Source: Sporosarcina sp. ANT_H38 (lineage in GTDB: Bacteria > Bacillota > Bacilli > Bacillales_A > Planococcaceae). Taken from it: a stretch of DNA of 64,000 bases. Below are positions 39,517 through 49,559 of the stretch, piece by piece. Where the stretch lies: contig NZ_VOBC01000004.1 in NCBI RefSeq assembly GCF_008369195.1, forward strand, positions 248,001 to 312,000, in the 5' to 3' direction. Both the position numbers and the translations under genes were made by a program. The notes beneath the pieces are model-generated. The model worked only from the letters and a program-made list of their open reading frames with translations. It had not been told where the DNA came from and did not search any database. Every line of letters begins with the position of its first letter. The stretch's first letter is position 1.

Positions 39517-40045
39517 TTAATTCAGTCGATCTGCTTTAGCTAATCTTTTGTCGTTTGCTATTCTTGACAAGGAAAAAATTGCAGACTCATTGAAAACCTT
39601 AACAAGGAGCCATACAGCTAATATCATTTCAAATGCTGCTATTGGAAGCGCCAAAATACCCCAAGTAGAAAATTGTTCAACTACATCAAATAGTACTAAT
39701 AGAGCATTAATAAATACCATCACTGCTCCTGACCTCCCTAAGATAAATATAGGTCTGGGTACAAGCTTGGATTTATAAAATATATAACTATACATAATCG
39801 TATTGATACCTAACATAAAAAAAGGTCCAAGTATAAACGTCCAGTCATGTATAGCTATTAATAGTATTCCTGCAACTTGATAAGAAGCAGGATTCGCAGC
39901 TCCATTTGCTAAAAAATTCTGGGTTAAGGTCAATAAAGATAATACACTAATTATAACAGCTTCAAGAAACCTGAAGTAAACCTGCCAAAGAGCTAACTTG
40001 AGATTAATATAAAATGGAAGTTTTATCCTCCTTAAAGCATAAAAA
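39517..40045 (-). pseudogene. DUF4386-type membrane protein, N-terminally truncated
   Basis: The open frame encodes the last four helices of a DUF4386 protein (YFRFLEAVIISVLSLL; FILGPFFMLGINTIMYSYIFYKSKLVPRPIFILG; PIAAFEMILAVWLLVKVF). Full-length relatives are about 230 residues with an N-terminal half that is absent here. The frame is closed by a stop just upstream of about 40045 and no start signal is present. The only late initiator (TTG 39933) would give 138 residues without context. Probably dead. Confidence 0.6.
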
Positions 40046-40199
40046 ATGTCGTTCAGAGGAATTTCTCAAACCCAATCACGTACCCAAAAACCAGAAAATA
40101 TATTAAAAATCGAGAGAATATCGACAGAGCGTTATATAATCAATATCCGCTGTTTATTTTATGAAATAGTGATGAATCATCTCCCACAGGCTCATTCCC

Positions 40200-41165
40200 C
40201 TATCGACTTCTTTTTGCAAAAAGTTTTTTCTTAATGGTTAAGTAGTTTTTCATTTCAAAAATCAAATAAAATAGATTCGCCCGTACTTCAAATTCTTCTC
40301 TTGTCTTCGGCAACTCCATCTTGCGGATCAAGGCACTTAATTCCTCTAACTCATTTAATGAAATGTCCGTTGTATCTCCCGAATGAACGTTCCGACTTAA
40401 ATTCTCCAAGAACTCTGCAAACATTTCTTTCTGCTTGATGTCTAGGCTGGATGAAGAGAAAATAGCAACGATTTTCATCATATGTTTTAGGAGTTCCAGT
40501 TGATCCTCTCGCATTTCCAGATAATAATAATCTTTATTTTGTTTTCGCAGCAGATGATTTTCTATATCTTGAATGGCAATGCTTTTGGATTGATTAATCA
40601 AATCTTCTACCTCAAGTATCTCTTTCCCATCCCAGTTTCGCATACTATCCCTTAAGTTGGCGGAAAATTCAAAGAGAATAATTTTGAACTTTTGTTCAAT
40701 CTCCTTCTTAAAGATTTCAATATCTCGCTTGAAATTTGGCATGAAACTATTGACGAGAAGAGCAATTCCCATACCAATGAAAATAATATAGAGCTCGTTC
40801 AAAAACATAGCCCAGGTAGCATCCTTTACCGTATAAACATGTAATACGACAACCATACTTGTGACAAAACCACCCTGGATGTGAGCTCTGACAAGGATTG
40901 GAACAAATAATAAAATAAATAAGGAAAAAACAATGGGATAATACCCTAATACTTCAAACAACAAAGCACCAAGAATCAAAGAAGAAAGAGAGGCAAAGAA
41001 TTTATCCTTCATTGTAATTAATGTCTTTTTCTTCGTTTTCTCGATACACATAATAACAATAATTCCTGCAAATGTTGCAAATTCCAATTCCAATAAACTC
41101 GCAATCCAAATTGCCAGCCCTGCTCCTACAGCAGTCTTTATCGTTCGATAGCCCATACCAATCAT
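40200..41165 (-). CDS. Aromatic acid exporter family protein (FUSC/ArAE type, YqjA-like)
   Basis: 321 residues. An N-terminal membrane domain of about six helices (residues 1-145) starts MIGMGYRTIKTAVGAGLAIWIASLLELEFATFAGIIVIMCIEKTKKKT, the DUF939/ArAE signature. The C-terminal cytoplasmic half is helical (about 150-320). Relatives are presumed exporters of aromatic or other carboxylic acids; direct evidence is sparse. Start ATG after GGTG. Monocistronic. Confidence 0.85.
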   Translation of the reverse strand: MIGMGYRTIKTAVGAGLAIWIASLLELEFATFAGIIVIMCIEKTKKKTLITMKDKFFASLSSLILGALLFEVLGYYPIVFSLFILLFVPILVRAHIQGGFVTSMVVVLHVYTVKDATWAMFLNELYIIFIGMGIALLVNSFMPNFKRDIEIFKKEIEQKFKIILFEFSANLRDSMRNWDGKEILEVEDLINQSKSIAIQDIENHLLRKQNKDYYYLEMREDQLELLKHMMKIVAIFSSSSLDIKQKEMFAEFLENLSRNVHSGDTTDISLNELEELSALIRKMELPKTREEFEVRANLFYLIFEMKNYLTIKKKLFAKRSR

Positions 41166-41911
41166 GGAAGCACCATCCTATTATTTTCTATATTGCAGGT
41201 TATCTGTTTTACACACATTCGTGTTGATTTAAATATATGTACAATTTTAGACACGATAACCGGATGAAATCAGCTTTGATGAGTCTCAATCCATTTGTAG
41301 TGTATTCTAAGAATCGTTTTCGGGGTATTCCTCGAAATTCATCTGCCTATAGTTTAACACGTAGATAATGAATCGTGATATATATCTAACGCATTAAGAT
41401 GGAAACACGTACCTTGTGTCGTCTCGATGTAGATGTCTTTATCGAGAATGTCCGAGCGCAAGACTTTCCAAATTTATAAAGGACCTGGTTCTGAAAAAAT
41501 CTGAAATGTCTTAGAAACTGTGGTCGCCCCTATTAAACATAGCCAATTGAAAAAGCGAATACCCTTATAGGGTGGAGTGTCCGGCGTTTGTACCTTTAGT
41601 TGACTTCCCTTGCTTCCATGAAACCATCAGCTAATGGATTTTTAATTTCAGGCACCTGTGCACGACACTATTCCAGCAATTCACTAGAATTACATATTTA
41701 TAAGGAATCTCTTTTTTGAAGAATAAGAAACTAGTTAGTCGATAGTCCTTATTTCACAGTAAGAGCCCCTTTTTTATTTTTTTAATTTCTAATCGTCGTA
41801 TAATGGAAAAAATATACTATTCCGCTCCTTTGCAGCTAGTGGGTACCCTTATTAAATTTTCTGGTTAAAACAATTGGGCTTTGGGAATGGAATAAAAAGG
41901 AGTTGGATTAA
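41166..41911. other. Gene-free stretch with dispersed repeat
   Basis: The only recognisable item is the repeat at 41644-41702. The segment before it shows no coding frame or known RNA. Confidence 0.45.
41644..41702. repeat. Dispersed repeat (TGTGCACGAC type), copy 1
   Basis: It shares the blocks AATTTCA, TGTGCACGAC, CTATTCC, TCACTA, AATTACAT and TTTATAAG, in order and spacing, with 52997-53057. It could be an end or relic of an insertion sequence. Confidence 0.6.
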
Positions 41912-42589
41912 ATGGACACGTTTTTATATTTTCTTTATGCTGCTTTATATGCGACATTATTGATCTGGGGATTATACTGCATTAGAAAACAAGATTTAGC
42001 AAGATGGACTAGTGTTATTTATATAGTAATATTGCCGCTTATTTATGATAACTTGCTATTGGCAACAGGTAAGTGGATTGGTGAAGGAGAGTTACTTGAA
42101 AGCTTAAACTTCTCTCGTTTTTGCTTACATGCTTTAATAACACCCTTGCTTGTAATGTATTCGATTGGTACGTTACGGGAAAGTGGAATTGAATGGGCAA
42201 AGAAAAAGTGGCTAGTACTATTAGGTATTCTTTATACATTTGGCTTAATAGTATTAGAATTTTCGATAGAAGTTATGGGGTTGGAACTTGAAGTAGTAAA
42301 AGAATACGGAGTCATCAGCTATTCAAATGTCGAAGAAGCGACAGGTCCTCCTATTATGGTGTTATTAGTTACACTTATTCTCATTGTGGCAAGTGCGATC
42401 TTATGGAAAAAAACGAAATGGCCAGTTTTCTTTATAGGTGCCGTTGTTATGACGATTGGAAGTGCTGTACCTATAAATGTAGATAGTGGAGCAGTGACGA
42501 ACGCATTTGAGCTATTTTTGATATTTACATTGATTTGGACCAAAAGAAGATTGATAACAAAACATTCTTCAAAATGGCCCGTTTGGTGA
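41912..42589 (+). CDS. Integral membrane protein, unknown family
   Basis: 225 residues with about seven hydrophobic segments (YFLYAALYATLLIWGLYC; VIYIVILPLIYDNLLLA; LHALITPLLVMYSIG; WLVLLGILYTFGLIVLEF; IMVLLVTLILIVASAILW; PVFFIGAVVMTIGSAVPI; FELFLIFTLIW). No family recognised. Good AAAGGAG site before ATG. The last codons (SSKWPVW) and stop lie in an ATGGCCCGTTTGGTGAA motif that resembles the intergenic motif at 19775, so the C-terminus may have been replaced. Confidence 0.75.
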   Translation: MDTFLYFLYAALYATLLIWGLYCIRKQDLARWTSVIYIVILPLIYDNLLLATGKWIGEGELLESLNFSRFCLHALITPLLVMYSIGTLRESGIEWAKKKWLVLLGILYTFGLIVLEFSIEVMGLELEVVKEYGVISYSNVEEATGPPIMVLLVTLILIVASAILWKKTKWPVFFIGAVVMTIGSAVPINVDSGAVTNAFELFLIFTLIWTKRRLITKHSSKWPVW

Positions 42590-42696
42590 AGAGCTACCTA
42601 TATAACGATACCACATTTTTCCATTTATAAGGCGTTGGAAAAATGCTACGTATCAGATGTTTCTACTACACTTTATGGTCCCGATACGACATAAAA

Positions 42697-42717
42697 GAGA
42701 TCGTCGATGACGATCTC
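42697..42717 (-). terminator. Hairpin, likely terminator
   Basis: GAGATCGTC and GACGATCTC pair around a 3-nt loop; TTTTAT follows on the minus strand. It may serve the esterase gene or the membrane protein gene from the other side. Confidence 0.55.
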
Positions 42718-42785
42718 CTATTGTTCAATTAATATAGTTTACATAATGTTGCACATTGTATAAAGGATGCTAATATATCAAGCAT

Positions 42786-42860
42786 GCCTGCTTTTTTAGT
42801 ATTCCTCATTCAATCACATATGCGTGTCGATCGAATCATATATAGTTAGGATGAACTTCA
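42786..42860 (-). pseudogene. Duplicated 3' end of an SLH-protein gene
   Basis: This sequence repeats 44150-44222, including the last codons of the SLH gene (here IYDSIDTHM and stop, versus IYESIDMHM) and the adjoining downstream bases. It places copies of the same gene end on both sides of the esterase gene. Confidence 0.7.
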
Positions 42861-42893
42861 ATTTCATGGATTCGTTCTAGTATCCATGTCCTG

Positions 42894-44003
42894 TTACTTT
42901 GTGTGTTCTAAAATAAACTTACCCACTTCAATTGCACAATCCTCACTTTGAGGATAGACTCCTACATTATCAGCATATGCGTGTCCAAAGCCTTTATATA
43001 ACACCGTTTTCGTTTCTACTCCTGCCTTGGCTAACTTTACTGCATAGGCTAGGCTTTCTACTTTGAGAAAATCATGCTCGCCTACTGTAATAAAGGTTGG
43101 TGGTAAACCCTTAGGATTCTTCTTATATGGTGTTAAATAGTCATTATCTATTTCTGTAGTCCCTAATATATCCCCTAATGATGCTAGTGAACCAAACATG
43201 TCTAACATCATTTTTATACCCGATCTATGTTTAGGAGACATCTCATATTCATCAATGCTCCATTTATAATACTCATCTTCAATTCCAGCCATATTTACTG
43301 TCGGGTAAAGTAATAGTTGACCCTTAACCATTCCTAATCCATCTTCCATATCCCTAGTTGTACAATATTGCGTTAAATTTCCTCCTGCACTATCCCCCGC
43401 AACAAAAATATTACTCCTATCTCCACCTAAACTTTCGGCATGATCATAAATCCATTTTAAAGTAGAATAACAATCTTTATGACCTGCCGGGTATGGATTC
43501 TCTGGTGCAAGCCTATAATCGACAGACACTGCAAGTATATCTGTATTCTCTACTATTAACTTCACAAACTCCTCAACAACATCAGGGGAACCTCCAAAGA
43601 ATCCCCCACCATGGATGAAATATAAAACCTGGGCATTTTTTCTGATTGTTTCTGATGTGTAAATTCTTATCGGAATCTGATTCCCGTCTTCTCCTGTCAC
43701 TTGTCTATGTTCTATTTCAATATTCTTTTTAACGATAGGATTACTTTTTACCCCATTAAACATTTTCCGGAGCTTTTTAATTCCTTTTGGCGAAATGTCC
43801 ATCTTCATTAAAAATTTCGGCATATATTTCATTAATAAAAGCTGATTTTTCATATCTTTATACAGACGTGGATCCATTGCACCTTTTTCATCACTGTCTG
43901 GCAAGTTTTTAACAAGAACCTCTACGCCCTTTAGCATAATGGTTTCTTCACGTTCAACAAGCTTATCTAATAATTCTTTTGAATATTTTCTTTCCATGAC
44001 CAT
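42894..44003 (-). CDS. Alpha/beta hydrolase, HSL-type esterase
   Basis: 369 residues. The hormone-sensitive-lipase oxyanion motif HGGGFFGGS is followed by the nucleophile elbow GDSAGGN (Ser), an acid in TVGEHDFLKVE (Asp) and His in KGFGHAYAD. The N-terminal about 100 residues form a helical cap. It hydrolyses short-chain esters; the natural substrate is unknown. ATG at 44003 follows GAGGTG at seven bases. It is flanked by repeated 3' ends of the S-layer-homology gene, indicating insertion next to that gene. Confidence 0.92.
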   Translation of the reverse strand: MVMERKYSKELLDKLVEREETIMLKGVEVLVKNLPDSDEKGAMDPRLYKDMKNQLLLMKYMPKFLMKMDISPKGIKKLRKMFNGVKSNPIVKKNIEIEHRQVTGEDGNQIPIRIYTSETIRKNAQVLYFIHGGGFFGGSPDVVEEFVKLIVENTDILAVSVDYRLAPENPYPAGHKDCYSTLKWIYDHAESLGGDRSNIFVAGDSAGGNLTQYCTTRDMEDGLGMVKGQLLLYPTVNMAGIEDEYYKWSIDEYEMSPKHRSGIKMMLDMFGSLASLGDILGTTEIDNDYLTPYKKNPKGLPPTFITVGEHDFLKVESLAYAVKLAKAGVETKTVLYKGFGHAYADNVGVYPQSEDCAIEVGKFILEHTK

Positions 44004-44128
44004 AAATACACACCTCTTTTTTTCAGATTATCTTATATATGTCTTTACACGTTCATCCGTAATAACCCTATTGTAGTCCATACCGGCAGTAGCAGTGAAC
44101 TTTCAGCCGGACGGATTTCATGCATTAC

Positions 44129-44160
44129 AAAAAGCAGACATGTTCGGCATGCCTACTTTT
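44129..44160 (-). terminator. Terminator of the SLH-protein gene
   Basis: On the minus strand AGTAGGCATG pairs with CATGTCTGCT (with two G-U pairs) and is followed by TTTTTG. A similar sequence accompanies the duplicated gene end at 42786. Confidence 0.65.
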
Positions 44161-44178
44161 TTAGTATTCCTCATTCAA

Positions 44179-45663
44179 TCACATATGCATGTCAATCGAT
44201 TCATATATCTCAACATGAATAATTGGGCCCAATTCATGAACACGTACACCGATATTTATAAGATCAGTCTTGTTATGGTCTGGTAGCCTAATATCGAAGG
44301 AGCCTCTTTTCTTTCCTGCAGCATGGAACATGTTGCTTCCCGCATCTCTTGTGATTACGGCAATCTGCTCAGCATCTTTTGGAATTACGTGCTTTCCTAT
44401 GTTGTAGTCTGCTCCCAGATCCACTGATGCAGTCGGCTTTTCCTCAAGTGTACGGATGCCATAATAAAAAGACGGAGCGGAACTTACCGCTTCGATCCCG
44501 TACCGTACTTCTTCTCCACCGACGAAACGGACAGTGGCAATATATTGACCCGGCTTATCGATCGCGATACGGATATTATTATAGTTACCTTCAGCATCGG
44601 TCTGGTCGGCATCGCGGCAATCAGAGCGACTGAACGAGAGACATTTTCTGAACTCCGCATTGTCAGACAGCTTCTTTCCGTCCATTGTGGAGAGCGAAAC
44701 GTTCAGGACCTGTTCTTTATCCCTTACATCGAGAACTGCTGGTGTAGTGAGAAAATCGTCTGTCTCCTCTAGCGTCAACTTTAGGTTGCCATCCACTTCT
44801 TTGATATGCACATAATACTTTCGGTAGTATTTTTTATCAGGATTTCCTGAATACACTAAAGCGACACTGAATGTACCCGTCCCTTCTTGGAGCGGGACTA
44901 AGTGGATCTTATCCGAAGTACTGCTATTTGGTTTATTGCTTCCGACAACCGCATTGAACAAACCAGAATCTTCATGATTTGAATCGTACATTTTAAACTG
45001 TTCCCATTTGTAGTCGCTTGCCCGCACCGTAACAATCGGTAACTTCGCTTCTTCCGTCGTTCTCAACATTTTGGCCGCTTGTCCTCTTGTGACGGACTGG
45101 TTCGGGCTGAATCTGTCAGGAGACGTTCCTGTCGTGATGCCAAGTCTATAGATGATCAGAATGCTCCGATCATGACCTGTCCCTCGTTTAACATCTTCGA
45201 ATGGACTTTTATACGAGTTGAAATCATAACGCGGCAGATCGAACGCTTTAACAAGTATCGAAGCCATCTGTCCACGCGTGATAGTATCGTTCGGACCGTA
45301 ACGTCCATCTCCGTATCCACTTATAATGCCTTTTTCCACCAATGCGGCAATCGCTTTATAGTAGCCGTTTGCTTTCGGGACATCTTTAAACCCCGGATCC
45401 TTCACTTTAGAAGTGTCCAATTTGATCATCTTTGCGATGATCGCAGCCGCCTGTCCTCTCGTGATAGTATTACTGGGTCTAAATGTGCCGTCCGGATAGC
45501 CTCCGATAATATTGCGTTCTGCCAGATCATAAACAGATTCTGCAAAATGCTTTGATAACGGTACGTCTGAAAATCGCTCTGTGCTTGCGGCAGACGTGCT
45601 GGATAAAGTCAGGCTGCATGTCAGCAATAGCACGCCGACTACTGTAAGAAGTTTCTTTATCAT
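44179..45663 (-). CDS. Cell-surface protein with three SLH domains
   Basis: 494 residues. Signal peptide (KKLLTVVGVLLLTCSLTLSSTSAA). Three S-layer-homology domains follow: ERFSDVPLSKHFAESVYDLAERNIIGGYPDGTF, FKDVPKANGYYKAIAALVEKGIISGYGDGRYGP and FEDVKRGTGHDRSILIIYRLGITTGTSPDRFSP, each ending in an ITRGQ/VTRGQ segment. They bind pyruvylated cell-wall polymer. The C-terminal about 290 residues are beta-rich, without a recognised catalytic domain. Base composition is richer in GC than the neighbours. ATG start preceded by AGAGGAAG. Confidence 0.9.
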   Translation of the reverse strand: MIKKLLTVVGVLLLTCSLTLSSTSAASTERFSDVPLSKHFAESVYDLAERNIIGGYPDGTFRPSNTITRGQAAAIIAKMIKLDTSKVKDPGFKDVPKANGYYKAIAALVEKGIISGYGDGRYGPNDTITRGQMASILVKAFDLPRYDFNSYKSPFEDVKRGTGHDRSILIIYRLGITTGTSPDRFSPNQSVTRGQAAKMLRTTEEAKLPIVTVRASDYKWEQFKMYDSNHEDSGLFNAVVGSNKPNSSTSDKIHLVPLQEGTGTFSVALVYSGNPDKKYYRKYYVHIKEVDGNLKLTLEETDDFLTTPAVLDVRDKEQVLNVSLSTMDGKKLSDNAEFRKCLSFSRSDCRDADQTDAEGNYNNIRIAIDKPGQYIATVRFVGGEEVRYGIEAVSSAPSFYYGIRTLEEKPTASVDLGADYNIGKHVIPKDAEQIAVITRDAGSNMFHAAGKKRGSFDIRLPDHNKTDLINIGVRVHELGPIIHVEIYESIDMHM

Positions 45664-45925
45664 CCGCTATCTTCCTCTCTTTTCTGTTAATAGGTTCCAT
45701 TATATAGGAAGCTACCTCCTAAAACTACCGTCTTTCCGATTATGCTGTGTTTGCTTGCACTCATTCACCCTATTAAAATTGAGGTGCCAGTCACTCAAAC
45801 TTTCCAGCTATATATCTTTTCTGTATTGGTGTTCCTTGAATGAATAACAGCTTATTCTTGGTTAACTAATAGATAAGTAGTTATAACCGCAAACACCCAC
45901 ATTTCTGTAAATTTTTGTGAATAAA

Positions 45926-45961
45926 AAATCCTCTTAAGTCATGTAGACCTCAAGAGGATTT
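45926..45961 (-). terminator. Terminator of the SLH-transglycosylase gene
   Basis: AAATCCTCTT and AAGAGGATTT form the stem, with an inner GGTC/GACT-like extension, followed by TTTATTC on the minus strand. It is eight bases past the stop codon. Confidence 0.85.
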
Positions 45962-45969
45962 CCCTATTG

Positions 45970-47424
45970 TTAACTTTGGCGAATATATGGTGAAGCAATA
46001 TAGCCTGATATGGTCTTGCCTTTCTGAACTGCACGAACCGGATACCAAACAAACAGGTTGGTCGAATTTTTTTGTTTATCGTATACAGGAGCCCCGATAA
46101 TTGTCATTATATCCACCAAAGTCGTTGGAATAAGTGTAGCTTTGGTATTTGGGTTTGCGCGCATGCCCGACGCAGTATAGGTAACTACATCGCCAGCTTT
46201 CAATAACTCCTTAGACACTGTTGCTTTTTTAGATAAGCTCAGTGATTTCTTTTTGAATTTTATTGTATTATTCATATCATAATAGAAGTCGTCTTTCGTC
46301 ATTGCAATCGATTTAATATTTGTCGCAACTAATCCATTTTCACTTAACTCTTGATACACTTTTTCCTGGTAAGCTGTGCCGTTTCTTTTACCCGTTGCTT
46401 GATAAAACGGGCTATTCACTGCCTTTGTCCCGTTATAAGCCATGATCGCAAAATACCAGCTTTCGAGATTTTGAGGATTGTGATTGGCGACTTTAGGTAA
46501 ATCACTTCGCTTGAAATTTTTCACTAAAAAATCAATGCCTGCTTTAATATTATAAGGTAAATCATATTTCAAACGTTCCTCATCATATCCCTCTGTATTT
46601 GTTATTTGCATCAAGCCAATCCCACCATCGGCCGTAATAATAGGTTCTCCACTAGCATCGAAATGCTTCCAGTTATTACTTTCTACAGATGCAACTGCTT
46701 TGACAATTTCCGGCGGAATTACCGAAGCTGATTGCTGAGCAGCTTTCGTGATTAAACAGTTCATCGTCTGACGATCAGGATTCGTACGACTCTCCGGATT
46801 ATATCCACATACATTAACAGCTAAGCGAAATTCATCATTCTTTGCCCTTGCTAAAAACCCTGAGAAATCCGCTCGTGACACTAGTTTGTCTGGTCGGAAG
46901 GTTCCATCAGAATGACCTTGTGCTACACCCGCTGCAATCACTTTTCGAATCGATGAAAAGGCTTTTGAACTCACCGTTATATCGTTAAAAGGGATCAACT
47001 CTTCATCAACCATCGAGAATGCACTCGCAAGTAAAATGGCCATATCAGAACGTTTGACAGGATCATTCGGATAGAACTTTCCTTCTTTATTACTCGGAAC
47101 AATGCCTTTTTCATAAGCAGATTGAATGGCACCCGAAGCTATGCTTGAACTAGCTACATCCGAAAAAACAGTTTTGCGTTTCGTCGTATTTAAACCTTGC
47201 GTTCTGGCAATCATTAAGATAGCTTCTCCACGCGTAACATTTTTATCGGGCACAAAACGGTTATTGTCATCGCCTTGTATAATACCCTCATCATATAAAT
47301 ACATCATGTGTTGATAAAAGGGATGAGTAGTTTTAACATCAGAAAACCCTTCAGCTTTAGCTACTTCCCCACTCCCTATAAATACCAACATCATAGACAA
47401 TAATAAAACTATCGTTTTTTTCAA
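45970..47424 (-). CDS. SLH-domain lytic transglycosylase-like protein
   Basis: 484 residues. Signal peptide, then three SLH domains (GFSDVKTTHPFYQHMMYLYDEGIIQGDDNNRFVP; FSDVASSSIASGAIQSAYEKGIVPSNKEGKFYP; FNDITVSSKAFSSIRKVIAAGVAQGHSDGTFRP). Next is an SLT/goose-lysozyme-like domain with the catalytic Glu in VKAVASVESNNWKHF and GGIGLMQI, then a C-terminal SH3-like region. It should bind the wall and cleave peptidoglycan. The likely start is TTG 47424 behind GGGGAG. It lies between the other SLH gene and the toxin array. Confidence 0.9.
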   Translation of the reverse strand: MKKTIVLLLSMMLVFIGSGEVAKAEGFSDVKTTHPFYQHMMYLYDEGIIQGDDNNRFVPDKNVTRGEAILMIARTQGLNTTKRKTVFSDVASSSIASGAIQSAYEKGIVPSNKEGKFYPNDPVKRSDMAILLASAFSMVDEELIPFNDITVSSKAFSSIRKVIAAGVAQGHSDGTFRPDKLVSRADFSGFLARAKNDEFRLAVNVCGYNPESRTNPDRQTMNCLITKAAQQSASVIPPEIVKAVASVESNNWKHFDASGEPIITADGGIGLMQITNTEGYDEERLKYDLPYNIKAGIDFLVKNFKRSDLPKVANHNPQNLESWYFAIMAYNGTKAVNSPFYQATGKRNGTAYQEKVYQELSENGLVATNIKSIAMTKDDFYYDMNNTIKFKKKSLSLSKKATVSKELLKAGDVVTYTASGMRANPNTKATLIPTTLVDIMTIIGAPVYDKQKNSTNLFVWYPVRAVQKGKTISGYIASPYIRQS

Positions 47425-47611
47425 AGTAATCTCCCCTTTCAACTAGACTACTATAATTTACAAATAATTGAAAGTCGAGGTAGTTTGATAGCTTTTGTGG
47501 TTGAACACTTTACGCGAAAGACTCCTGCGCATGGTTTAGTTATGACAATTCAATGGTTTGGACAGAGCAGAGAGAAGCATGTCATATAAGGACGTAAGAG
47601 AGGGACTGAAT

Positions 47612-47827
47612 CTAAGAAAACGAGGTACCCAATTGGTAATGAGTGTTAGATAAGCTTTCTAGTTGATTTTGAGTTCTTCCCAGTGAACTGCTAACGACAT
47701 CCTGGTAAATTGGGGAATAGATGGACACCATCTTCTCTGTACTTACCACTTTACTTACTTGATTTATATCATTTCCTTTTACAGCGAATTTCCCACCGGT
47801 ACTTACCCAGCCAGCGATTGGAATCAT
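47612..47827 (-). pseudogene. Displaced LXG toxin fragment without a tip (module E)
   Basis: It starts in the pre-toxin domain (IPIAGWVSTGGKFAVKGND) four bases after the SUKH immunity gene. It continues through VSTEKMVSIYSPIYQDVV and LSNTHYQLGT, then diverges and stops. The segment normally following, and any toxin tip, are lost. It shares the GWVSTGGKFAVKGND variant with module C. Confidence 0.8.
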
Positions 47828-47830
47828 CCA

Positions 47831-48259
47831 TTAACAATTAAAATACGCCTTCAAGAAATCAAAAAACGATGACCAAGTTTCCTTTAGCTCTCCTTTTAAA
47901 AGCAGTTCATCTCCACCCTCAAAATTAACTATATAAACTTTATCTGTTACAGTATCCAGCACTAATACAGCATTTGCAGACATTTCACTTAAAACCAGAT
48001 ACTGCTTCGGAAAACCATGTTCTTTTCTAGAAATGAGTGTGTATGTTTCAATATTAATTTCTTCATTTGCTATATCTAATAATTCAAAGGGTACATGCTC
48101 TTCCCAAAAAGGTCCTGCATACTGGATATAAAATTCTTGGAAAGTATCTGATACGTTTACACCTAGCCTTATTAAAGCATCCTGTACTAGATTGCTATCT
48201 TCACGTTTATATATTTCTTCTCCTAGAACTTCATCTAGTCTCACAGGCAAAATACTCAT
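47831..48259 (-). CDS. SMI1/KNR4 (SUKH) family immunity protein
   Basis: 142 residues. SUKH-1 core: FQEFYIQYAGPFWEEHVPFELLDI followed by beta strands QYLVLSEMSANAVLVLDTVTDKVYIVNFEGGDELL and a final helix TWSSFFDFLKAYF. SUKH proteins neutralise polymorphic nuclease toxins. It directly follows the HNH/EndoVII-like tip of module D, so it is its likely antidote. Intact, with GGAGGAAAA site, so it may still be expressed as an orphan immunity gene. Confidence 0.85.
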   Translation of the reverse strand: MSILPVRLDEVLGEEIYKREDSNLVQDALIRLGVNVSDTFQEFYIQYAGPFWEEHVPFELLDIANEEINIETYTLISRKEHGFPKQYLVLSEMSANAVLVLDTVTDKVYIVNFEGGDELLLKGELKETWSSFFDFLKAYFNC

Positions 48260-48313
48260 GTTATTTTCCTCCTATAGTTTCTTCTCCTCTTATTTTCTAA
48301 TAATTAATAGAAT

Positions 48314-49500
48314 CTACTTTTTGAAATGCACCTCTAATTTCTCATCCATTGGATAAAATGGGTTTAACTTTCCTTTATAAGGATGTAGTGGAGCTCTTTT
48401 AGCATTACTTATATTATGGTACCTAGTTGAAGCTTCATATAATGGCCCAACACCTTTTTGTTGTGAATGATGCAACGTTGCATCACTACTTGCATCATCA
48501 AGAATAGGAGCAAGTCCGTATTTCGCAGATGCTTCAGCATTTGTTAACCCGCGACCTTTTTTAGCACCTTTTGTTCGGACCATAGCCCAATTAATATCTC
48601 CACTTTTGATACTCATAGGAATATCCATTTTTGCGGATGGCATATTGAATGTAAGGATATTTGGCGCACCCAATTGATAATGAGTGTTAGATAAAATATC
48701 TAGTTGATTTTGAATTTTGCCTTGTGGACTGTTAACGACATCCTGGTAAATTAGGGAATAGATGGACACCATCTGCTGCTTCACCAAAAACAGGTACAAG
48801 CCCTGCAATATCTAATCCAACCTGTAAATAATCTAGTAATTTGTTTTCTTTGGGTTTGTCGACTTGAACGAACTCTTCTGTTTTATATTCAACTTTGGAA
48901 ACAACTTCATAGAAAACTGTTTTGCCTACAAGATACTCTTTAATGAGTAAACCATTTTATACTCATGATATTTTATATTTCCCTCTACGTTTTCTTCAAT
49001 AGTAGTTACTTTCTTTCCTTCAAGGGTTTGAAAAGTCGCTGCAGTAATCACCGTACCGATTAACTGTTCTTGTTCCTTCAACCATGGATTTAAGTACACT
49101 TTTTGGAAAAGTTCCGTTCTAATTTCACTTCTAAATGAAAGGACATCCCATTGGCTCGGGATGAAGTTTATGTCCTTTACCCCTGCCCGAAACAGTCCCT
49201 CCATATCCGTAAGCCACGTGTTCATCGTCTGCAAATCTTGTTCAATGGGATTCAGTGCGGAAGTCTGTGTTACATCAAATTCATAAAGTTTTAAGATGGT
49301 ATCATCTAAGTGGGCCAGTCCGACAATATCACTTACCTAATCCATGATACTGTTTGCCTCATCCGTCAAACTAGCGGTGAGATGACCAATAAGCGTAAGT
49401 CCCTGTTCTAGCTCGCCCTCTAGGATTTGTTCTACTATGTAACCGGTTGAATCAGATTCGAGTGAATGAAGCGCCGCCTCCATCTGGTGAAGCACTTAGT
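48314..49500 (-). pseudogene. Displaced LXG toxin gene with HNH/EndoVII-like tip (module D)
   Basis: Homology to the complete toxin begins at its residue about 79 (VLHQMEAALHSL) and proceeds through DLQTMNTWLTDMEGLF and LIGTVITAATFQTLEGKK. An in-frame stop (MD*VSD), a small deletion and a frameshift near 48955 break it. A larger deletion removes most of the pre-toxin domain, with AGATGGTGT and AGATGGCGTC at the breakpoints. The last frame (48808-48314) ends in a tip with DATLHHSQQKGVGPLYEASTRYH and APLHPYKGKLNPFYPMD, an HNH/Endonuclease VII-like pattern. The tip itself looks intact. Confidence 0.8.
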
Positions 49501-49559
49501 ACTACCGATTTCATCGGTAGTTTGGTCGCATATTTTAAAGCAGTTGCTTGAAGGGATAA

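Noticed and set aside
44379..45847. Plus-strand frames opposite the SLH gene
   Set aside because: Antisense shadows caused by its higher GC content; no ribosome binding sites.
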